Assembly: GCA_019637855.1 (NCBI GenBank)
Contig: JAHBUX010000001.1
Span: 333,337 to 397,336, forward strand
Reading direction: 5' to 3'
DNA: 64,000 nucleotides
From: Bdellovibrionales bacterium
GTDB taxonomy: Bacteria > Bdellovibrionota > Bdellovibrionia > Bdellovibrionales > UBA1609
Shown here: piece after piece, positions 1 through 9,037 of the stretch
How positions within the stretch are numbered: position 1 is the stretch's first letter
How the letters are laid out: each line of letters starts with the position of its first letter
Notes under the pieces: generated by a model
What the model saw: the letters and a program-made list of their open reading frames with translations, nothing else
The model's database searches: none
Told to the model about the DNA's origin: nothing
Position numbers and translations under genes: made by a program

Positions 1-569
1 ATCAAATACGGCGGCAGATTCATGCTGTAGTGAGAGATGCCGTAATAGTCAAAATTCTCGGGCTGACTATGAGGTCCAAGCCAAGACATGGCCCAGGTGG
101 CCGTGAGATTAAACAACAGCAAACGTCTTTGCCATGCCGAATAGAAAATTCCACGCTGAACGCTGGTTACGATCACGCAACCAAAGATCTGCTTCACGTA
201 ATGCCAGCCAACCAGGAAGTACATTCCGGTGATGATGTGGGCCATGAGAGCGGCATTGGCTTTATAAAGCGCAACTCCGATTGCAAGAACCAAGCATATC
301 GGCACCACCACGGCGGCCCAGAAGTAACGGCGTTGAGTGAGGATTCTCTTGCGGTAGTCGCCGTAAAGTAAAGTGTAGGACACCAGGAAGTGCGGATCGT
401 TCACAACGAACGCCAGTGCCACCGCCAGGTTAGCCACAGTATGTACCGGTGTCGTCACATCCATAAAGGCCCAAGCCGCGAGGCACACAAGAATGGAAAA
501 TCCGCCCAAGAGCATGGACTGGGTACTAAGGTAGCCGTCGTTGGGAATTGCCTGCGGTTGTGCTTGCAT
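1..569 (-). CDS. Multi-pass membrane protein of unknown function (3' end outside window)
   Basis: The minus-strand frame is open from an ATG at 569 to the window edge, so only the N-terminal ~189 residues are visible. They begin MQAQPQAIPNDGYL and contain several hydrophobic segments that look like membrane helices (about residues 17-32, 38-52 and 77-100). Polar motifs such as NDPHFLVSY and GWHYVKQ sit between or in them. The His/Tyr-rich motifs could bind a metal or pigment, but that is speculation. The frame stays open upstream of the ATG, including an adjacent TTG, so the start is uncertain. I do not recognise the family. It lies downstream of, and on the same strand as, two exported proteins. 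Confidence 0.6.
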   Translation of the reverse strand, partial: MQAQPQAIPNDGYLSTQSMLLGGFSILVCLAAWAFMDVTTPVHTVANLAVALAFVVNDPHFLVSYTLLYGDYRKRILTQRRYFWAAVVVPICLVLAIGVALYKANAALMAHIITGMYFLVGWHYVKQIFGCVIVTSVQRGIFYSAWQRRLLLFNLTATWAMSWLGPHSQPENFDYYGISHYSMNLPPYL

Positions 570-659
570 CAACTCTATATCGGCGAGCCAAGATTTTGGG
601 CTGAGACAGTGAGGCAAAAGCTAGACCTGCATCTGGTCGAGCTCGGTCTCGGAAAATAC

Positions 660-1679
660 CTACTTTTTGGGACGACCCACACTGGCCGGCAGGCGATTGG
701 CGGTAGAATTACTCACGCCTTCGATAAAATGATTTCCCGCGCGTTTCTTTTGATAACACTCGTGCACCATATCGAAAATGTTGTTGCCACGAACACCGAT
801 GGGTTCTCCATCGAAGTTGACGGTCTTGCCGGCCATCAAGCGTTTGCGCGCATTTGGATCATAAGAGTGAGTGCCAAGCCCCGCGCTTCCAGATTCGCTA
901 GCTTCCCCGCCGGTCGATCCGCCATCGGCACCACCGCCGCCGCTACTGTCGACAGCGACGCCGGCCACATTGGCACCTAAACGATTGATCTCATCATTTA
1001 CTGCAGCCGTAACTTTCTGTGCCTCGCGAACGGCGTCGGCACCAAAGTTTGAAGCCATCGCGGAAGTACCCATGCTCGAGGCGGGTTGAAACGATCCGTT
1101 CGGAAGTTTCACTCCTGCGTCAGTAACGGTGTAGCCGTTTTCTTTAAGCGCAGCTAAGCCTTTGGCCACCGCCGGATTGGAAAATCCAGAAGTGCCTTTG
1201 CTTGGATCTGCATACGTAGGCTTGCCTGTGGCGGTGGTTGTCGTGGGGGTTGTCGTGCCGTTCAACTGACTGGCGTTGTAAGTGGCCGCAGACTGCCCGG
1301 AGGCACCGCTATCATGCCCGCCTTGCGCCAACGCCATAGCACCCATAGCACACAAAGCCATATTCGGCGGCTGCGTGGCCATACAGGCAGCCAGCATTGC
1401 GGCACCGGCAGCCATGTTGATAGCCGCGCCATTGTCTTGCGATTTTTTCCCAGCGGCTGCGCCCGGGTTGATGGAGTTGCCGGTATTGGAAGTAATTGGT
1501 GTACCGGTGCTGCCAGCACTTTCTCTGACCGCGCTAGTTCCATCGGTTGCCGTCGGTTGGTAAGCGCCGCTCTGCTTGACCTCTTGCTGAAAAATACTGC
1601 GCGCCAAATCGGCCGAATCTTGTGCGGCGTGAGCGACTGACACGGTCAGCGCAGTCGCAATGAGGACGGAATAACGCAT
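660..1679 (-). CDS. Exported Ser/Ala/Gly/Thr-rich protein of unknown function
   Basis: A 339-aa protein with a clear signal peptide (MRYSVLIATALTVSVAHA, cleavage after AHA). The body is low-complexity, rich in Ala, Gly, Ser and Thr, with a Cys/Met-rich hydrophobic patch near residues 90-115 (LAACMATQPPNMALCAMG). The C-terminus changes character: a DPNARKRLMAG segment, then NNIFDMVHECYQKKR and a basic tail. That segment resembles the C-terminus of the next gene upstream. The start is an ATG with GAGGG upstream. A near-palindromic GTCTCA-type site lies about 80 bp upstream. It is probably periplasmic or surface exposed; no function can be named. Confidence 0.75.
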   Translation of the reverse strand: MRYSVLIATALTVSVAHAAQDSADLARSIFQQEVKQSGAYQPTATDGTSAVRESAGSTGTPITSNTGNSINPGAAAGKKSQDNGAAINMAAGAAMLAACMATQPPNMALCAMGAMALAQGGHDSGASGQSAATYNASQLNGTTTPTTTTATGKPTYADPSKGTSGFSNPAVAKGLAALKENGYTVTDAGVKLPNGSFQPASSMGTSAMASNFGADAVREAQKVTAAVNDEINRLGANVAGVAVDSSGGGGADGGSTGGEASESGSAGLGTHSYDPNARKRLMAGKTVNFDGEPIGVRGNNIFDMVHECYQKKRAGNHFIEGVSNSTANRLPASVGRPKK

Positions 1680-1759
1680 TCTAAACCCTCTTTAGATACT
1701 TCTATTATTCCAGTAAATGCGCGAGTCTTCTAAGAGGTTTTGTCTAGTTTTGATATTAC

Positions 1760-1774
1760 GTCTCAAAACAAGAC
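1760..1774. promoter_or_regulatory. GTCTCA-N3-TGAGAC-like near-palindrome
   Basis: Reads GTCTCA-AAA-CAAGAC. It lies in the intergenic region about 80 bp upstream of the 660-1679 gene. A GTCTAG box lies just beside it at 1742-1747; on the minus strand this reads CTAGACAAAA. It is one of five similar sites in the window and the most degenerate of them. A binding-site role is inference. Confidence 0.3.
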
Positions 1775-1802
1775 GTCGTGACTTTGGTCTTGCGAGTGGG
1801 GA

Positions 1803-3656
1803 TCAGTTGCAGCGCCAGAGCACGCCGAGCTTACACTTCTCGTACATCTTGTTGGAGATGCGCCGCCAAATATTCTCTTCCTTTGCATTGATCTGCACTT
1901 GTCCCGCAGCAGAGCCGGCCAAACGACGGCCGGGATCACGGCTGCCGCCGGGGAGAAATTGTTTTAGATCCATGCCACGATAACCGCCGTCATCGTCAGC
2001 GGAGGCGGCGGGTCGAACGGGGGCCTGTCGTTGCCCGTAGGACATGGGGAAAACGTTGTTATCTTGCGCAGGAGGGGGCGAGTACCCACCTGAACGATAG
2101 CCTTGATCGATATTAGTCGAAGCTCCACGCGCGGCGGTCGAACCAGCTACGCTGCCACGAGTGGGTCCAAGCCGAGCCGAATTAGCTGAACTCTCACCGT
2201 CACCGATAAGTCCACCGCCCGAGTTATTCGGCACCTGCGGTACATCGACTTGGCGAGAACCATACTGTTGCACACGCTCATTCCCGGCATAAGCCGAAGC
2301 ATTGCTGGTATAGCCATCCGCGAGTGCAAAGCCCTCTTGTTTGATAGTCGTGTTTGACTTGAAACCAGCCTGTCCACGGGCCACGGCGGCCGCGGTGGCT
2401 TGTTGAATGGAGGCCACGCAAGCGGGAGAGTTGGGATTCATTTGGCAAGCATAGGAACTGGACCCTGGCTGAGCCGCAAAGCCGGAGGCTCCACCGAAGC
2501 TGTTCTGAGTAGGCATGCCCATGTTCTGAGGCACCGCACTTGCCGCCTGTTGGCAAAGGTCACCATAGGCAGAATTGGACGCCGTCGAAAGCCCTTGCAT
2601 GCTAAGCGCATCTGCGCGAGCCGAGAGCTGCTCGCAGGACCGCCCCATGCTTTGCAGTGAAGAGATCGTCGATGAATAAACTGAATAGCTATTGCACTCG
2701 CCATTACACGAGGCGAGAAGCGATTGATATTTGCTAACGAGCGACGAACAAGTGTTCTGACATGCATAGTGGTTACTGGTGCAAGTCGCACCAAGGCGCG
2801 TGTTGATCCCACCACTGCTATCGCCAAGCCCTTGCATCTGCTGACAGTAGGCGGTCAGACCTTGCGAATCCCCCGAGGCACCATAGCTGTTGATTTGTTG
2901 AATCGCGGCTTTGTCTGCGGAAGAGGCGCAAGAAAGCGGATTGTTACAGCAGCGCGTGGCTATGCTCTGCGCTTGCTGACAGCGCGAAATATCTGCGCTT
3001 GCTTGCGCTTGAGCGGAGGAGGCGTCATCGTTGGGTGCGGATATGGAAGTCGCTGTACTGGCTCCGCCTTGAGAAAAATTGTCAGACGCCCTAGTGTCGG
3101 AGGTGCCACCACTGTTTGTCTCCGCTTTGGACGCCGCAATACCGCCCGTCGATGCCTTAGCTCCTGAGCCCGTAGTAAGCTTCGAGCGAGGAGTGGGAAT
3201 ATTTTTGCTTGGCTGGACCTTTTCTATAATAGGGAGCTCGGACTCACGATCGGCACCTATACCTAGAATTGCCGCTGTATTGGATCCCGACTTCTGATAG
3301 AACTCCGATTCTTCCTTGATCCCAAAACTTTCTTCCACCCGTCTCTGTTCAACCGCCGCTGAACGAGATTGATCAACGTCATTAGGCGCCAATGACTTCA
3401 AGACTCCGGAGGAAAGCTTACAAAAATTGACAGCTGCAACTTCACTACCGTATTGCGCCACACACGCATTTATCGCGATTTCACTTCGAAGCTCACCACA
3501 TTTCGATTTAATTTCAAATTGGATTCGCGCGCGCTCTTTGGCCAGGCACTGCTGATATTTCACAGCCTCTGCTGGAGCCTCGGCAGCGTAGCTACCAAAT
3601 GCTAACGCGAGAACGAGTAGACTGCTACCGATGACGATTGAAAAATTCAGCGGCAT
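1803..3656 (-). CDS. Exported Ser/Ala/Gln-rich, Cys-containing protein of unknown function
   Basis: A 617-aa protein with a signal peptide (MPLNFSIVIGSSLLVLALAFGSYAAEA). Residues ~30-80 carry several Cys in a compact helical-looking region. Residues ~110-220 are a disordered Ser/Thr/Ala stretch. Residues ~225-350 hold a dense cluster of about 14 Cys (CQQAQSIATRCCNN, CNGECNSY) suggesting disulfide bonds in the periplasm or outside the cell. Another low-complexity stretch follows. The end (FLPGGSRDPGRRLAG ... NIWRRISNKMYEKCK) resembles the C-terminus of the neighbouring 660-1679 product. There is no recognised enzymatic domain. A GTCTCA-type near-palindrome lies about 62 bp upstream of the start. 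Confidence 0.75.
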   Translation of the reverse strand: MPLNFSIVIGSSLLVLALAFGSYAAEAPAEAVKYQQCLAKERARIQFEIKSKCGELRSEIAINACVAQYGSEVAAVNFCKLSSGVLKSLAPNDVDQSRSAAVEQRRVEESFGIKEESEFYQKSGSNTAAILGIGADRESELPIIEKVQPSKNIPTPRSKLTTGSGAKASTGGIAASKAETNSGGTSDTRASDNFSQGGASTATSISAPNDDASSAQAQASADISRCQQAQSIATRCCNNPLSCASSADKAAIQQINSYGASGDSQGLTAYCQQMQGLGDSSGGINTRLGATCTSNHYACQNTCSSLVSKYQSLLASCNGECNSYSVYSSTISSLQSMGRSCEQLSARADALSMQGLSTASNSAYGDLCQQAASAVPQNMGMPTQNSFGGASGFAAQPGSSSYACQMNPNSPACVASIQQATAAAVARGQAGFKSNTTIKQEGFALADGYTSNASAYAGNERVQQYGSRQVDVPQVPNNSGGGLIGDGESSANSARLGPTRGSVAGSTAARGASTNIDQGYRSGGYSPPPAQDNNVFPMSYGQRQAPVRPAASADDDGGYRGMDLKQFLPGGSRDPGRRLAGSAAGQVQINAKEENIWRRISNKMYEKCKLGVLWRCN

Positions 3657-3717
3657 GTCTCAATTATCTCCGGACTTCGCCGGTTTTATAAGAATTTTCA
3701 GCTTAAACGCATGTACC

Positions 3718-3732
3718 GTCTCAGATCGAGAC
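3718..3732. promoter_or_regulatory. GTCTCA-N3-TGAGAC-like near-palindrome
   Basis: Reads GTCTCA-GAT-CGAGAC, one mismatch from a perfect 6-bp inverted repeat. It sits between the end of the protease gene and the start of the 1803-3656 gene, in a promoter position for the latter. A further GTCTCA half-site overlaps the start region at 3657-3662. Confidence 0.35.
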
Positions 3733-3733
3733 G

Positions 3734-4801
3734 CTAAATTCCTTTGGTACTAGTAGGCAGAGTCGACCTTTGTTCACGCTGTACCATTTGGTCGCCTAAA
3801 TGACTTTCAACGACTTGAAAATCGCGCAAGAAAAACGAATCCATTGTTAATGAGACCGTCACGTTATTGAGAATTGGCAAGCCGTCCTTACCAAGGACTA
3901 CATTGCCTTGGGAGTCGGTCTTATACACCGGTTGTCCATCAAGTTGTGAATTCATACCACCGCGGAACATGCCTATTGCAGACAACTGACCTTTTTCATC
4001 ACGGACGACATTCAAAGAACCCGATGATCCAGGAGTTGAGGAACAGTTAGACATAAAGGCGCCAGGCTCACTCGCTGTAGCCGGAAGATAGCGAATCACT
4101 TCACACTCCTGGGCAACTATATCGCGCTTACCTAACTTTTCTTTCATTCGATGCTGCTTGGCTGAGAAGGTATAAACATGCATACCTTCTCGCACTTCAG
4201 TTCCACGCAAAATTGGAATCTCTTTTGCGCCAGGAATCTTTTCAGCAAGCTTTACGAAAAACCGATCATTGAGCGGATCTTTTTTGCTATCCAAAGTACC
4301 TAAACTATAGCTTCCCGGACTTAAGATAAGATCGACTGGTTTATCCCCAAACTTATTCGCAAACTGACATGATTCCAATCCGGGTTTTGGGCGACCGTTT
4401 CGATCGAAATATGCCTCTACCAAATGTGCATTAGTTGCCACATTTAAGTTTGTTCCACTGGAGCCAACAAGAGCGCAGCTCGCACTAAGTGTAACCTTGG
4501 TGCCGGCTTCACGGTATATGCAAGTGCAGTCTCCAATAGCCTTCTCTAGCGTCCGAATTTCTTCTCTGTTGAGGGCTGGGAGTACTTCAGGCTTAAATTT
4601 TCTAAGTGCCGTCCGGCTGTCGTTCTCACTCAACGCAATCTTCTGAACCAGCTTCGAAAAGTCGTTTACGTTTTCTTCGGCGACTGCAGGATCGCAGTCG
4701 TTGGTTTCAGGCGTGGTGAGGTTCATACGCGGGATATTGATGGCCGCCGCAGTGGCTGCGTGGAGCAGGAGACCCAGGATTGTTAGGTGGCGGAGACCCA
4801 T
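3734..4801 (-). CDS. Secreted trypsin-like (S1-fold) serine protease
   Basis: A 355-aa protein starting at the ATG at 4801. That start gives a clean signal peptide (MGLRHLTILGLLLHAATAAA) and has TTGAGG about 10 nt upstream; an upstream in-frame ATG at 4900 would add an implausible leader. The three elements of a chymotrypsin-fold catalytic triad appear in order: His in VATNAHLVE, Asp in NDRFFVKL, and Ser in TPGSSGSLN (counterpart of GDSGG). Several Cys suggest disulfides. It is likely a periplasmic or secreted endopeptidase; the substrate is unknown. Placement among exported proteins fits a surface or predation-related role, which is inference. Confidence 0.75.
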   Translation of the reverse strand: MGLRHLTILGLLLHAATAAAINIPRMNLTTPETNDCDPAVAEENVNDFSKLVQKIALSENDSRTALRKFKPEVLPALNREEIRTLEKAIGDCTCIYREAGTKVTLSASCALVGSSGTNLNVATNAHLVEAYFDRNGRPKPGLESCQFANKFGDKPVDLILSPGSYSLGTLDSKKDPLNDRFFVKLAEKIPGAKEIPILRGTEVREGMHVYTFSAKQHRMKEKLGKRDIVAQECEVIRYLPATASEPGAFMSNCSSTPGSSGSLNVVRDEKGQLSAIGMFRGGMNSQLDGQPVYKTDSQGNVVLGKDGLPILNNVTVSLTMDSFFLRDFQVVESHLGDQMVQREQRSTLPTSTKGI

Positions 4802-4820
4802 GTTAAAAAACCTCAACTCC

Positions 4821-4849
4821 CTTATATAGATGCACGCAGCCTTTGTCAT
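4821..4849 (-). promoter_or_regulatory. Putative sigma-70-type promoter of the protease gene
   Basis: On the minus strand, ATGACA (4849-4844) is followed by a 17-bp spacer and TATAAG (4826-4821). Each hexamer is one base from consensus. The -10 element lies about 20 nt before the ATG at 4801, leaving a short leader that still contains the TTGAGG ribosome binding site. Confidence 0.45.
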
Positions 4850-4953
4850 AGCATTAGTTATGCCTAGGACAGGCCCAGTGTAGCGGTTCTCAGGCCACAC
4901 TCGTGTCGAAATTATTTACACCCTGGGGGCACGTTTGAACCGCTTTCCTTCCG

Positions 4954-4969
4954 CCCGTTGCGCAACGGG
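4954..4969. promoter_or_regulatory. Perfect 16-bp palindrome (possible operator)
   Basis: CCCGTTGCGCAACGGG is perfectly self-complementary. It lies in the divergent intergenic region, ~65 bp upstream of the 5035 start. No T-run follows, so it is not an obvious terminator. It could be an operator or a hairpin in the leader of the plus-strand gene. Confidence 0.3.
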
Positions 4970-5034
4970 TGGCGCGGCACCGCCCTTGTATATCCGTGTG
5001 CCGGCGCAGGGAAATGCGGCGGGGAAGCAAGGGT

Positions 5035-6993
5035 ATGAGTCCATTTCTGACAATTTTTGGCCTTTGGCGCCGTCTTTTGACGGTGGCGCTGCTATTTTCA
5101 GTAAGCCTTTCGGCCACCGCTCAAACCGGCACCGGAGCCGCTCCCTCCGTTCAAATCCCCCTCCTTGGAGGGGGATCGGTTCCTACCACTTTGCCCGATC
5201 AAGATACCACTTCCATTCAGCTGTGGAGCGACTCCGTCCGCTACGAACCCGCCGACGATCGCTTCCAAATTCCTTATGTGCAATCCGATCTACGCGTGGG
5301 CTACCAGCTCAACTACAAATTCACCTTTCAGTTGAAGGCGCGCCGTCTTAACTCCGACAAACTACCGCGCATCCCCGACGGCTGGTATCTGTTCACCACT
5401 GCCATGGTCTTGAAAGAAACCGCACACTTGTACAATGGCCGCGCCCTCAGCCTGACCGAACGCTTTGTCACCAGCACCATGCCGCGAGCGATCTACATCA
5501 CCGACGGCAGATTCACGGAATCCCTTTCGTTTCGTTTCGACAATCTCACGCCGACAGCACTTAACAATCTGCTCTACGCCGAACTCTTGCCCCTCGCCAA
5601 GACCTGCCGAAACACCGCCACCAAAACCACGTATCCTTGCATCTCCACTTTGCCCAATGGCAAGGCCGACATGAGCAAATCGGACGTGTCCCAATTGCTA
5701 CCCGGCTATCGTCCTTACCTCGCGCAACTTGCCATCATTCCCTTCAAGAGCAAGGGTGACGCAACTCTCACTGCAGACGAAGACGCGAGCCCCCTCGGCA
5801 ATCAGACTTTGGCCAGCTTCGTAGTGAACGCCCGACGCGAGCAAAACGCCAAACGCATTCGTGAACGCCCTCGCACACGCACGGCTGAGCAATATGCCGA
5901 AGCCAACAATCTCTACTTCTTGAACGTCGACGACGCGCAGTTGAAATATCTCTCGCCCCGATGGCTGCGGGGAAAAGATCCAGCGGCCATGATCACCTCG
6001 CTGCTTAACGAAAAAGGTTTCGGGGGCGTAACTATCAGCGAATCCTATAAACAGCTTCTGCCATTGTTCTGCCACGTTCTTTATCAGCGCAATCGCCAAT
6101 ACCAAGAGGTACAAGAGTACGCCGGAGTGTTCGGACGCAATCCCATGGATGCGATTCGCTACTGCATGTACGAGGAAAACACGCTCAATCTGACGCGTTT
6201 GATTCACATCGGAAAAGTCGACACCACACGGCCCGTGCTGACTTCCATGAATCCGCAACTCAACTACACAATTATGAACAATTTCATGGTTACGCGCGGC
6301 CGTACACGCGACTCCAGCACCTCCGTATCCGAGAAGCCTTTGGCTCTGCTCGGTCCGCTTGTGAAGTTCTTGGAAAGCTCGGGCTTCCCGTTGCCCATCG
6401 ATTTCACACACTCGGTGAGCGTGTCCTACAGTCAAACCAAAGCCGAAATGTCGATGGCTAGCATGAATGAGATTATGGACTTCAACCCGCTTGGGCTCGT
6501 GTTCGGTGCCGCCGACGCACGCGTGTGCCTGCAAGTGAGTGTTACACCGACTCGCAATATGCCCTACTTCGATTCACGCAAAGGCAGTAAGAACGGGCTC
6601 TACATCTGCCTTCCGCAGGTGGAGCGCATGGACGTTGAAGAAGTCTACGCTCACATCTTTACGTATTCACATGACTCTTCGATTTCAAAGGCATTTGAGC
6701 CAGGCAGCCAAACCTTCAATCGCAGCTTGCGCGGCGATCGCGATCTGTCCGCCTTCTTCTATCAGATTCGCAGCACGCTCAGACCAGCACACGGACCTGA
6801 AATCTTCCCCAATGCGCCCGCCTCGGCCGCTCAGTCCTACCTAAACCGCCCCATGATGGAGCCGGGAATCATCGCCAACCCGATCAATTTTGAACGCGAT
6901 TGGCAAAACTCTCTGACCCAGATGGCGTTGTTTCAATACAAAGAAAAGTTCATGGAAGAAAACCCACGCTTCACTCAAGCGGGCGATTTGTAA
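5035..6993 (+). CDS. Large exported protein of unknown function
   Basis: A 652-aa protein from the ATG at 5035 (MSPFLTIFGLWRR, then a hydrophobic signal core ending SATAQ). An in-frame ATG at 5014 with AGGG upstream is an alternative start. The mature part is mixed alpha/beta-looking without low complexity and has several paired Cys (TCRNTATKTTYPC, FCHVLY, RYCMYEE). I recognise no family. The stop lies one base from the stop of the convergent TadG-like gene, so the two transcripts probably overlap at their 3' ends. Lack of obvious membrane segments after the signal peptide suggests a periplasmic or secreted protein. Confidence 0.7.
   Translation: MSPFLTIFGLWRRLLTVALLFSVSLSATAQTGTGAAPSVQIPLLGGGSVPTTLPDQDTTSIQLWSDSVRYEPADDRFQIPYVQSDLRVGYQLNYKFTFQLKARRLNSDKLPRIPDGWYLFTTAMVLKETAHLYNGRALSLTERFVTSTMPRAIYITDGRFTESLSFRFDNLTPTALNNLLYAELLPLAKTCRNTATKTTYPCISTLPNGKADMSKSDVSQLLPGYRPYLAQLAIIPFKSKGDATLTADEDASPLGNQTLASFVVNARREQNAKRIRERPRTRTAEQYAEANNLYFLNVDDAQLKYLSPRWLRGKDPAAMITSLLNEKGFGGVTISESYKQLLPLFCHVLYQRNRQYQEVQEYAGVFGRNPMDAIRYCMYEENTLNLTRLIHIGKVDTTRPVLTSMNPQLNYTIMNNFMVTRGRTRDSSTSVSEKPLALLGPLVKFLESSGFPLPIDFTHSVSVSYSQTKAEMSMASMNEIMDFNPLGLVFGAADARVCLQVSVTPTRNMPYFDSRKGSKNGLYICLPQVERMDVEEVYAHIFTYSHDSSISKAFEPGSQTFNRSLRGDRDLSAFFYQIRSTLRPAHGPEIFPNAPASAAQSYLNRPMMEPGIIANPINFERDWQNSLTQMALFQYKEKFMEENPRFTQAGDL
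5155..5176. repeat. 10-bp-arm inverted repeat inside the 5' coding region
   Basis: ATCCCCCTCC-TT-GGAGGGGGAT lies about 40 codons into the 652-aa exported protein, just after the signal peptide. In mRNA it would form a very stable GC hairpin. It could be chance, or it could slow translation during export. Confidence 0.4.
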
Positions 6994-6994
6994 A

Positions 6995-8992
6995 CTACCA
7001 GCCGTCTTGCGCGGGCGGCGGATTCAAAATCGCATCGGCGGAAGCCGGCGGCCCGCCAATCTTGTGCTGATTGGACAGAAGCGCATCGCGCCCCACCAAT
7101 TTCACTGAATAACCTGTACGGCCACCCGCCGCTACGCAAGAGCCCGGGTTGGTGAACTTCATGCCATCATCAGGCAAGCCGCATTTACCAAAGTTCTGCA
7201 GCGCCTGGGTAACATCATAGTTAAACGCACCCGGCGCAGGTAACCACGAAGTCAACAGGTGCGCACGATCGCGCACGAAATAGAAAGCCTCGCTGCGCTG
7301 ATTGCCTTTTTGCTTCACCGCTGCCATCTGTTCTTGTACCGAATAGGTGGGAACACTTTGCCCATTGCTGCCCAGATCCGAGCGAATCGGCGTGTCGCTA
7401 GGAATGCGCAAAGCCGTACGGTTGGCGATCAAACGAGGGAGATAGTTCTTACTGAAATTCGGCTCGATCGAATAGTACGTGATGTCGAAGAGATCAGGTG
7501 CCAACGCAGCCATCTCGGCGCTGCGAATATCGGGAGCCTGACCTGCGCCATCCCACGCCATGATGTCATTGGGTGAGCTTGAGGTCATATCCTCTTTGAT
7601 ATTCTTGTAGTAGTCGAACTTAATTCCCATCTGAGCCATGCCCGTGACACCATTCAAAGCCAATTTCGAACTTAAGCCCAAAGTATCCCCTGGAAAGCGG
7701 GAGTAGTTAGGCAAACGGCGCGGATCATCGCCACTGTTCATCAGTCCACCCGCCGCCATCCGCGGCGCCATCAAGGCATCCGTCGGGGTTCCCGTCGACG
7801 TCGGCGAACCTTTGTCCCAACGCGAGGAGTACCAAGGACCAATGCGCCCACCGAACGGCTTTGCAAAAGCGCGTGCCACCATCTCAATGCCGTTCCCGAA
7901 AGGAAAGAAAATCTGCCGCGGCGTCGTCTTCACTTTGATACCGACGTAAGGCATGTACCAAGGATTCTTTTCCACACCGATCGAGAACTGAAAATCCGAG
8001 TCTGCCAAAAACGAATCTTGCCGCCACTGCACCAGATTGCCCGCCTGCAAGCCCTGCGGGAACGCTTGTAGCAAAAGATTGCGCGAATCCGCCCGTTGCG
8101 GAAGATTCTGCAAAGGCTGCGGAGAAGCCGCACAGCTAGCGCCTTCGAGGGTGTCGGTGTAGATAATTGTCGGAATGATTTTTATCTCGGGCAACCACTG
8201 CTGAGGATTGATTCCACCGAGGGCGTTGAGCAGCTCGAACTCGCCCCCACCATTTTCAAAGCTCTGCAAGTTCGCATACGTCAGGTTCTTACGGAAGGTC
8301 TCACGCGCGCCCTCGAGAACCGAGTTCCCGTCGAGATCGAGAAAGTCGTTCTTGTCCGCGGAGAGCGTCTGCGCCAAGCCATAGATGATCTGCTTGCGGT
8401 TACGCTGATCCAAGCGGAAGGCGTGCAGAATGCTCATGCCAAACCACCAGTTGTAAGCACCATGCTTACTGCACTGAATATCAAACTGCGCACGCAACTG
8501 CCGAGACAACGCCGCGATCCCCGCGTTCAATCCTAAAAACCCGGCGATCACTTTGACTTCCGGCAACGCCGGGATCACGAGGTTCTCGGTGTTGCATAAG
8601 TTCTCGCCCTCGGGAACTTCGGTCCACGTCGGTTTATAAGTTACGCACAATGAAGGCCGCACGGCCGGAGCGTAAACGGATTCCGCCGCGTCTCCAGTCC
8701 ACACGGGATGGGGTGCGCCACGATACAAGCCCATGGTACCCAGGACGCGATAACGCCAGCTCAAGAGTTTATAAGATTGGCGGATCATGTAATTCTCGTG
8801 CGCGATCACATTCATAAGCTCGGCTTGCTTCATGGCAGCATAGTAAGCCGCCATATCGGCTGAGTTCTGCAGATTGATCTTGTCGTGCACGACCAGCGCT
8901 ATATTGATCGCCATCGCAAAGAAGACGAACAATACGTTAAACATCAGGGCCACAAAGATTGCGGCCTGGCCGCGTTGGTTACGAAGGGTCAC
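6995..8992 (-). CDS. TadG-like (Flp pilus-assembly TadE/G-like N-terminus) membrane-anchored protein
   Basis: About 665 aa if it starts at the GTG at 8992 (VTLRNQRGQAA). The N-terminus has the layout of Tad-domain proteins: basic RNQRGQAA, a ~20-residue hydrophobic segment, then KINLQNSADMAAYYAA, matching the lQnaaDaAAlA pattern of that family. The rest is a long extracytoplasmic region with no recognised domain and no obvious von Willebrand motif. The start is uncertain: no good ribosome binding site precedes 8992, and a GTG at 9022 is possible. No other Tad genes are nearby, so it is an orphan. It abuts the 652-aa exported protein tail to tail. Confidence 0.6.
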   Translation of the reverse strand: MTLRNQRGQAAIFVALMFNVLFVFFAMAINIALVVHDKINLQNSADMAAYYAAMKQAELMNVIAHENYMIRQSYKLLSWRYRVLGTMGLYRGAPHPVWTGDAAESVYAPAVRPSLCVTYKPTWTEVPEGENLCNTENLVIPALPEVKVIAGFLGLNAGIAALSRQLRAQFDIQCSKHGAYNWWFGMSILHAFRLDQRNRKQIIYGLAQTLSADKNDFLDLDGNSVLEGARETFRKNLTYANLQSFENGGGEFELLNALGGINPQQWLPEIKIIPTIIYTDTLEGASCAASPQPLQNLPQRADSRNLLLQAFPQGLQAGNLVQWRQDSFLADSDFQFSIGVEKNPWYMPYVGIKVKTTPRQIFFPFGNGIEMVARAFAKPFGGRIGPWYSSRWDKGSPTSTGTPTDALMAPRMAAGGLMNSGDDPRRLPNYSRFPGDTLGLSSKLALNGVTGMAQMGIKFDYYKNIKEDMTSSSPNDIMAWDGAGQAPDIRSAEMAALAPDLFDITYYSIEPNFSKNYLPRLIANRTALRIPSDTPIRSDLGSNGQSVPTYSVQEQMAAVKQKGNQRSEAFYFVRDRAHLLTSWLPAPGAFNYDVTQALQNFGKCGLPDDGMKFTNPGSCVAAGGRTGYSVKLVGRDALLSNQHKIGGPPASADAILNPPPAQDGW

Positions 8993-9037
8993 GTAAAAAA
9001 TTTTGACACCCTTTTCAATCACTTGGAAACTAGTCAC

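Noticed and set aside
390-980. Plus-strand frame overlapping the first two minus-strand genes
   Set aside because: It has no signal, domain or ribosome site; its opposite strand encodes a coherent membrane protein and a signal-peptide protein.
5698-6534. Long minus-strand open frame inside the 652-aa exported-protein gene
   Set aside because: It is antisense to a frame with a signal peptide and coherent composition; its product is His/Gly-rich without domains, and no ribosome site is seen.
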